Of a stretch of DNA of 64,000 bases, positions 57,513 to 64,000 are shown piece by piece. A program made the translations under genes and the position numbers. How positions within the stretch are numbered: position 1 is the first letter of the stretch; each line of letters begins with the position of its first letter. The notes beneath the pieces were generated by a model. The model did not search any database. It had not been told where the DNA came from and saw only the letters and a program-made list of their open reading frames with translations. The stretch is from the NCBI GenBank assembly GCA_047967505.1, contig CM106541.1, one strand, 5' to 3'. This DNA is from Dipteris shenzhenensis (Eukaryota > Polypodiophyta > Polypodiopsida > Gleicheniales).

Positions 57513-57586
57513 GCAGCTCATCTCACTACTTCCACCTACTCTTTGATTTTTGATCTGAACTTGCTTTTAAGTTTCCTTTTTTGGGG

Positions 57587-57971
57587 TTGTTCTAATCAGA
57601 AGTCCAAACAAATTCTGTTAGGGGCCAATGGGGAGGATTTGTAGAGTTTCTAGCTACAAAAGCAGTCATTAAGCCCTCTGATCCTGGCCCAAATAGTTCT
57701 CTTTGGATACTTTAAGTGATTGTGCTTGTAACTCGCCATACTATATAGTTTCATGAATCTCTGTATAATACAAGCTTCCTCTACAGAAATGAGTATGACA
57801 AAATGACGACAACAGTGTGAAATGAGTATGCCTTTTGCCACTGACGTCTAGAAATGATTTAAACAAATTCCGTTTTTTGGGGAGATGCTTGTTTATAAAT
57901 TTTATCCCACTATTTTGTATAAAATTTGTTAGTATATGCTGGCTGGATTGACAAATTTACTGTCCTTGCAG
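57587..57971 (+). other. Intron end, no gene
   Basis: AT-rich intron text leading to the acceptor TTACTGTCCTTGCAG at 57971. Confidence 0.6.
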
Positions 57972-58218
57972 GGACTTGATCCAGTATCTCTTTCCTCTCT
58001 TAGTTCTGGGTTTCGCAGTGTTTTTAATTGTTTTCAAGCAAGCTGGGGAAGGACCTTTATCTGGGGAAGTGAAGGTTAAGTCTCAACAATCCATCCAGAA
58101 TAGTGTTGAACAGGTATTAGAACTGCAGCAAGCGCTTTCTCAACTAGAGAAGCTGTTACGGGCCAGTAACATGGTTCTCCTGAAGATCCGTGCATTGCTT
58201 TACTCTGTGCTTCCTCAG
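57972..58218 (+). CDS. DUF639 family protein, C-terminal membrane exon
   Basis: Encodes RDLIQYLFPLLVLGFAVFLI, VKSQQSIQNSVEQVLELQQA and LEKLLRASNMVLLKIRALLY...SVLPQ: a hydrophobic segment, then the helical region that ends in RALLxSxxPQ in DUF639 proteins. The first G completes AG|G from exon 50361. Donor CTTCCTCAG|GTAGTT at 58218/58219, phase 0. Relatives I recall continue with a further membrane region, not seen directly downstream. Confidence 0.86.
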
Positions 58219-58376
58219 GTAGTTTTACTTTTGACCACCACACCATTTCTATGCATCACTGGGGTTCTACTAGATATGACACAACAATTTCGATTTGTAC
58301 AGTTGTTTCTTTGGAGAGTTTCCATGTGTGAGCCTTTATGGATTAGGAGCTGTTAATTTTCTTTGTATATCTTCAG

Positions 58377-58442
58377 GGAGTGCTTTATCATCTGCAGCTT
58401 GATACCACCAATAATGAACTGCCACAAGGCTCTTTTTCATGA
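58377..58442 (+). CDS. Candidate short terminal exon of the DUF639 gene
   Basis: The acceptor TTTGTATATCTTCAG (58362-58376) opens phase 0 after the previous exon and gives 21 residues (GVLYHLQLDTTNNELPQGSF, S) and a TGA at 58440. The residues do not match the usual DUF639 C-terminus, so this is either an alternative end or a false exon with the true one beyond the window. Confidence 0.4.
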   Translation, partial: GVLYHLQLDTTNNELPQGSFS

Positions 58443-58779
58443 CTATTCCACAGCAAGCTTGCCCCTCCTACCCCTAACCTCCTCCTCCATGCTACAGCCC
58501 TGCATCCCACCCTGCATCTCCTCGCTCACCTCAATCCCTTGCAGTTCACATCTTTCTCAATTGGTCTAGTCCTCAGCCTCTCTACCCTACCCCGGCATTC
58601 TATCTTGTCTTTCGTCTAGCTTCCCAGCTCACTCCCTTCAAAATCTTTAACCTTGTTTGTGCCTCAGTTAAATATCATGAGGGGGGAGCCCTTCCCTTTG
58701 AGACGAGGGCTCCCCAAAGATCCCCAAACCTACCCAAAGAAAGCTGCACACCAACCCTCTTAACTGCTCCATGCATCCC
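58443..58779. other. C-rich sequence, no gene
   Basis: Pyrimidine-rich text (CCTCCTACCCCTAACCTCC...) and unassigned sequence; nothing coding. Confidence 0.45.
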
Positions 58780-58985
58780 GATGGAAACACCAACAAGAAG
58801 CTATGTACTAGGCCGTGGCAAGAAGAACTTGATTGATTACCAGTGCTTTACCTGCTAAGGAGAATTTGCTCTAATAAAAGAGCTTGCACCAAACACCCTA
58901 TAGAACCGGGGTGATTGGCTACTCTACTGAGATGTCCATGCCCACTTGGCAGCCAAGATATCTCATTGCCTGTCCCAATGAATGG
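58780..58985 (-). pseudogene. LINE RT-region scrap
   Basis: On the minus strand: YLGCQVGMDIS, VINQVLLATA and YIASCWCFH, closer to the LINE at 60961 than to the one at 2546. It contains CCTAGTAC where AWYIASC would need CCTGGTAC. Confidence 0.75.
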
Positions 58986-59117
58986 TTGACCAGTAGTACT
59001 TCGGTACTATATATACAAAGTACTTGTATTGTTTCATTTGAAATTTTTTATTGGAGCTTTCTTGTGTGCGCACTCTTGCTCACTTGTGTACACAACCTGT
59101 CTCCACTTTGTTCCTAC
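58986..59117 (+). repeat. Partial Copia LTR, subfamily 1
   Basis: TTGACCAGTAGTACTTCGGT...GTTCCTACA equals the last two thirds of the 184-bp LTR. It joins the LINE scrap without a boundary signature. Confidence 0.8.
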
Positions 59118-59204
59118 ACAATCATGGAGGAGAGGATGGCTTCCATTTACGGGCTTCCTTCATCTTCTAGATTGAGCATGGAGAAGGGAGAGGTAGGAAA
59201 GGAG

Positions 59205-59515
59205 GCTCTGATACCACATGAAGGTGCATGGTGGATAGGGAGAGAGATAATAATACTCAAAGAGAGACATAATAAAATGGAAATGAAATAGCAAGAGCAA
59301 TGAATAAAATGAAAGTACTCACATGTGATACTTGATTGATTTGACACTAGTCAAGTACAGCTCTTATATAGAGCACACACACACATACGAACACCAGTGC
59401 ATATGGGATAACTCCAATGTGACACGTGGCATCCATAGGATACACTAGACTAGAACTCACTCTAGAACTCACTAGAATACACCAAACTGACTCATCTTGA
59501 CTCCATTTCCTAACA
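59205..59515 (-). repeat. LTR and primer site of third Copia family
   Basis: LTR 59219-59515 (297 bp; minus strand TGTTAGGAAATGGAG...CACCTTCA) followed inward by TGGTATCAGAGC (59216-59205). TATA-like TCTATATAAGAGC on the minus strand near 59351-59363. Only about 90 bases of leader remain. Confidence 0.8.
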
Positions 59516-60779
59516 TAATGGAGTGAAGCCATACGCTTTGGGACTTAGTGTGCAGTTAATATTTTGTGTTTATGCGCATTCTTCTCTCCTTGTGTCAATG
59601 CTCCCTTGCACTATCCACGTTTTACAACTACCACAACCCTTGCAACCCTCCTTACCTTGTACCCTCCAACCATTCTTTGCCCCTCCTCCTTCCCTCCCAT
59701 ACCCTCTCCCACTTCTTCACCCTCTCCTTACCCACTCTTTCCTCCTATCCCTACCGCCTATTTATCAAGCCTATTTATCAAATATATTCCACTCCTAATC
59801 CCGTTTTTCCTTTACAATCTTTCTCTTTGCTTTCAATCTACCCTTTGAAACCCTTAAACTCTTAGCATAGACTTCTCAACCCTTAACTGCCCTTGATTCA
59901 TGAAGGTGACTAGCTTTATCTTTCTCGACATTACAACCCTTTCTAATCCCTTCTGTACCCTACAACCCCCTCTCACGCTTAAACTCCTACCATAGACTTT
60001 TCCAAAGCTCTCACCCTTATCACCCTTAAACTCCTACCATAGACTTTCCAACCTTTACTCCACTTGATTGGTGAAGGATACTAGCTCTCCCATTTCTCAA
60101 CCTTACAACCCTTTTTTATCCCTACAACCCCTTTTGAACACTAAACACTTTCCCCCCTTTAAATTCCTAGCTTAGATTTCCCAAACCCACCCTTCTTCTA
60201 AACCTTGCAAACTCTTTATGAACCCCCTCAGTCCATTCAGCAAGAGTTATTCTTCACTTGAGCTCATTCAGGGACTGTTTTTCACGCCTTAAGCCTATAT
60301 CTCTAACCAGAATACAACTCAATGCCCTACGCTACATTTGTGGCAATAAACATGACTATATGTGACCATACAACTAAAAAAAAAAAAAGAAATTGTGGCA
60401 GTATTTTGGCACTATTGCTGGGAGGCACTTAAGACAAAGCGGTAAGCATGCTATGAAAACTGAAAAATCACTCAAGAGCAAGGAGCAAGAAAATGTTTCC
60501 AATTATTGCCAAACTAGATGCAATTAAACAATTTCTAGAACCTTAGTAGATAGCCCAAATCAGAAGCCAAGATATGGACATAGTGATGAAGAGCTTAGAT
60601 TTTTGAGCATTTTTTATTGTTCAACATTCTGAAGCATCCATTAAAAGCTAGCAACATTTAAAGGATACTTAAAGTACCCATATAATACCATCCCCTATAA
60701 TTCCTTGGCAACCCATTCCACTCTATAAAGCTTTCCTGATGTGTTTCCTCTTCAAATATTGCTTTTGCTTTTCTAGCCC
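59516..60779. other. No gene; diverged tandem repeats
   Basis: Pyrimidine-rich text. Between about 59845 and 60200 CTTAAACTCCTACCATAGACT and TTGATT.GTGAAGG..ACTAGCT...ACAACCC recur with a spacing near 172 bp. The rest is unassigned AT-rich sequence. Confidence 0.55.
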
Positions 60780-60955
60780 TTTCCTCTCTCTCTCTCCCTC
60801 CGTAACCCCTCCGTACAGCCCTTCATACATCCCATCGTACAGCTCTCCGTACAACCTGCCATAACCCCTCCATACAGCCCATCGTACAGCTCCATACAGC
60901 TCAACAACCCTTTCGTACAACTCGTTGTACACTCTCCGTACAGTCCTAAACCCCC
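60780..60955. repeat. Degenerate CGTACAGC-type repeat
   Basis: About a dozen CGTACA / ATACAGC words spaced 8-20 bp (CCGTACAGCCC, CGTACAGCTC, CCGTACAACC...), ending where the LINE at 60961 begins. Confidence 0.65.
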
Positions 60956-60960
60956 CAAGG

Positions 60961-63900
60961 AGACACGATGGATTGCTCGAGAGATTAGACCGCTTCTATG
61001 TTGGGGACTGGGCATTACATAGAGGCGGATCTACTAGGATTCTGATAGGTACCACGATGTCCAACCACTCTCCAGTGGTACTTCAATTGGATCAGCCCCG
61101 CCGAGGTCTCCCCCAAAAGGGGGTCCGCATTCCAGAGGACCTCTTGCAGGACGAGGAGATGCAGCAGGTTATGGCAGAGATCTGGGAGCTGTCAGCCGGG
61201 GCTGGGCTACGTGGGTGGCCAATGCAATCCCGAGGAGCAGTGTGGAGCTGCAGGCTCGTGCCCTTAGGCGGAGGACGACCCTTCAGGAGTGCGATCAGGC
61301 TTTGAGGAGATACCTCGCCTCCAACGAGAGGTGCAGGGAGCAGGGCCCAGCTTCTCAGTGGCTTAGTGACAGATTTGAGAGCGCTCGTCTCGAGCTTCAG
61401 GACACGGAGCTGTGGCAGGCTGAGTTCTCCTACCACTCCTCCTAGGCCCGATGGGTACATCAAGGGGATAGGATGACAAAGCAGTTCTTTCAAACCACTA
61501 GGCCCCGCTCGACAGGCACACAGCTGCAGCGTCTTCGGAACTGGCAGAGTATCATGCACAATGACCCGCAGGAGATTCTCCACATGACCACTGGGTTTTA
61601 TAGCCAACTCTTTCAGACGGAGAGGATGACCCCAGCTGGTCTTGTGGCCCGAGAGCTAGTTTGGGATCACGTTCCGACAGTAGTCTCGTAGGACTTATGC
61701 AGCGGACTTGAGGAGCCTTTCACAGATGAGGAGCTCTAGGAAGCCCTCAAGGCTCTCCCGACCTAGAAGTTCCTAGGGGAGGATGGCTTGACTCCGGCCT
61801 TCTTCCGAAACTTCTGGGAGATTATCTTCACCCCTTTTTGTTTAGCTTGCTAGGAGATTTTTGACACAGGCCTTCTCCCTCAATCCTTGAGCAGGGGGTG
61901 GATTTGTTTGATCCCGAAAGGGGGAGATAGGTCAGATATCCGATAGTGGAGGCAGATCACTCTGCTTGATACTGCATACAAGATCCTCGCCAAGGTCTTG
62001 AGTTTGCAGTTACGGCCTCGTCTTACCAACATCATCCACCACGACACACAGATTGGGTTTGTCCAGGAGCGCAGCATCCTGGACAACATCTTCAGGTTCT
62101 AGGAGGCAGTGGATTGGTCCAGGGACGAGGCACAGCCGTTGGTCATCCTTCTCTTCAACTTTGAGAAGACCTACGAAAGGGTGGAGTGGTCTTTCTTGGA
62201 GGGCGCTATGAGGAGATTGGGTTTCTCAGACGGATGGGTCAGAGGAGTTTCAGCGCTATACGCAGGGAGCTCTAGTCAGATGCTTATCGCAAGACACGTA
62301 GGCGAGGCTTTTCCTCTCTCTCGCTCGGTCTGTCAGGGATGCCCACTAGCTCCCTTCCTCTTCTTATTTGTAGCGAGGCTCTAAGCTACTATTTGAGATC
62401 ATAGGTGGCGGGTCTCACAGGGTTGAGGCTCCCAATCAGACAAGAGGAGGAGCTCCTTGACTCGGAGTTTGCAAATGACACGGCCTTGTATGTCGAGGGC
62501 ACAATAGCGAGTCTAGAGAGAGTCAGAGGCACCCTGGCTATCTATTGTGAGGCCTCGAGGGCACGGATCAGCTGGACAAAATCCATAGGTTTCTTCACGG
62601 GCTTTGAGGAGACATAGGAGATCCGTGAGTGGGGGAGTGACTTTGGTTTCAGATCGATACCACGGGGCCAGACAACGAGATACCTTGGATGCCAGGTGGG
62701 TATTGACATCACAACAGAGCAGTAGATTGCCTCGGTCCTTGGGAGTGTTTGGCGCAAGCTTCTCTATTGGAGCTCGGCCAAACTCTCCCTCGTAGGTCAC
62801 GCCTTAGTGACAAATCAGGTCCTTCGTGCCATGGCCTGGTATATAGCCTCCTGCTGGTGCTTTCACAGAGGATGCATTGGGCAACTCTGACGATTGGTAT
62901 GGAACTTCCTCTGGGCAGGTTCAAATGGCACGAGAAACACTAGGGCCCGAGTAGCTTGGTAGACGGTGATCATGCCACAGGCATTGGGAGGCTTGGGTAT
63001 CATTGATCCGGAGATGCAGAGCAGAGCCCTTTGGGCAAGTTGGTGGTTCGTGGCCTCACCCCAGGTGCAGAGCCTTGGAAGCTCCTCTTATAGCAACGAG
63101 GGCTTCTGAGGAACACCCCACGGATTGGGGGCCTTCACATAGATGGATCTTCTTAGAGGCCACCCTTATGGGGAAGGCCTCCCCCCTGATGAGGAGTCTT
63201 CACAAGGTTTGGCAGAGACTAGCAGGGGGTCTCATCTGTGCTCCGCCCAGATGCAGAGAGGAGTTAGCACCAGCCCCTGATGTGACACCCAGAGGTCAGA
63301 GATCAGGAGGGATGTATGCTCGGGTAGCGGACTCACATTGGTTGGGCACAGTGGGACAGTAGCAGCGTCTTTTGGTCGCTGGAGCAGACTACCTATGAAG
63401 GCAGAGGCGAGGCTTGACGCCCTAGCGTATCTGCGAGGGGCAGGGCAACGGATGGGCGAGATTGACTTAGCCATTCCTGAGTCTTGGTGGGAATGACTTC
63501 ACATTTGGAGAGAGAGCAGATGGTTGGGGCAGTTTTCCCGTACTGGTGTTCCCTTGAGGATATTGATGTAGCGCGGCAGCACGCACCCCGGCTTCTTCCG
63601 TGTAGGACTTGGAGGCCTACTTCAGCCCCTCACTGGGAGCGACCCTGAGATGGATGGGAGTCTTGATGGGATACACTGGAAGATGATTAGAGTGGTAGGA
63701 CGCTTGGGGAAGGAGTGGCACATTCACCCTCCCAGTATCTCAAAGCAAGACGACTCTAGATGGCGCCTTTGGCTATGGGAGGGTAGACTCCTGAGGGAGG
63801 TCCAGTGGGATCCGAGAGAGTGGTTATGGCCCTCTAGGGGCGGCCTAGCTGAGACGGTGGATGAGGTTTCCTTCTTTTCCTACACCACACAGATTGGTAG

Positions 63901-64000
63901 CCTTCAGATGGACTCGACGAGGTGGACCCCCTCGAGGGAGAGACACTGGGTGACCCAGAGAGTGCCCCGGGATGTTTGCTCTAGGTTGTGGACGTGGTTG
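60961..64000 (+). pseudogene. Decayed LINE ORF2 of a divergent family, runs off window
   Basis: Starts within the endonuclease (LLERLDRFYVGDWALHRGGS; SNHSPVVL, where the catalytic SDH has D changed to N). RT: GEDGLTPAFFRNFWEI, LIPKGGDRSDI, HHDTQIGFVQERSILDNIF, FEKTYERVEWSFLEGAM, RQGCPLAPFLFLF (with R to C: CQGCPL), FANDTALYVEG (second catalytic D changed to N). Later parts: QTTRYLGCQVGIDITTEQ and a DPREW tail near 63810. It is GC-richer than the other LINEs. TAG stops at 61443, 61737, 61764, 61851, 61944, 62100, 62615 and 62723 mostly sit at Q or W positions. 5'-truncated; the 3' end lies beyond the window. Confidence 0.87.

Larger units (their letters stand above)
50839..57586 (-). mobile_element. 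Long LINE, full-length at both ends, RT core deleted
   Basis: A minus-strand L1 with 5'UTR (57512-56740), ORF1 (56715-55131), ORF2 (55134 to about 51010), 3'UTR and T-run at about 50850-50862. A possible target-site duplication is AAGTTCCCTTTTTT (50840 on) against AAGTTTCCTTTTTT (57569-57582), one mismatch but low complexity. It differs from the LINE at 2546 as a subfamily. Inactivation comes from an RT deletion, a replaced segment after the ORF2 start and many TAG stops. It lies inside a DUF639 intron in antisense orientation. Confidence 0.87.

Noticed and set aside
56779-57644. 240-codon and 100-codon open frames in the G/A-rich block
   Set aside because: Same composition effect in the minus-strand LINE 5'UTR.

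Overview
This is a stretch of nuclear DNA from a land plant with a large, retrotransposon-rich genome. The evidence is GT-AG introns, plant-type L1 LINEs, Ty1/Copia elements primed by initiator Met tRNA, a Ty3/Gypsy element with two RNase H domains, and exons of a plant-specific DUF639 protein. Introns of 34 kb filled with nested elements recall gymnosperms or other giant-genome plants, but the sequence does not fix the species.

The one host gene is on the + strand. Seven exons with matching phases (9491-9722, 44185-44354, 49027-49169, 49258-49435, 49552-50131, 50249-50361, 57972-58218) encode about 550 residues of a DUF639-type membrane protein. A short candidate last exon lies at 58377-58442. 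The N-terminal exons lie upstream, at least partly outside the window. Everything else is intron or flank, mostly mobile elements.

Layout: 1-1570, LINE 3' part; 2546-9268, near full-length LINE (pyrimidine-rich 5'UTR, ORF1, ORF2 with one 5-bp frameshift); 9491-9722, exon; 11595-23240, minus-strand Copia composite holding two TSD-flanked LINE insertions and other LINE pieces joined to Copia without LINE tails; 23735-25645, solo Gypsy LTR (minus); 25646-26851, LINE tail with a 309-bp tandem duplication; 26852-30691, plus-strand Copia with mismatched LTRs and no RT; 30692-34632, old LINE and Copia remnants, palindromes and a minisatellite; 34707-41517, Tat-like Gypsy element inserted in a LINE; 41791-43712, Copia leader/LTR and LINE tail; 44185-44354, exon; 45125-47856, a third Copia family with a LINE insertion; 48200-48975, TA-rich microsatellite ending about 50 bp before an exon; 49027-50361, exon cluster; 50839-57586, long minus-strand LINE lacking the RT core; 57972-58442, last exons; 58780-59515, LINE and LTR scraps; 60961-64000, decayed LINE of another family, running off the window.

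I found no dedicated new molecular system. The most notable points are exons kept open across a 34.5-kb intron, LINE/Copia chimeric junctions with short homologies, a predominance of TAG stops at former CAG or CTGG sites (consistent with CHG methylation decay), an ATGA overlap between LINE ORF1 and ORF2 in two copies, and internally deleted elements. Coordinates of decayed elements are by eye and may be off by some tens of bases.
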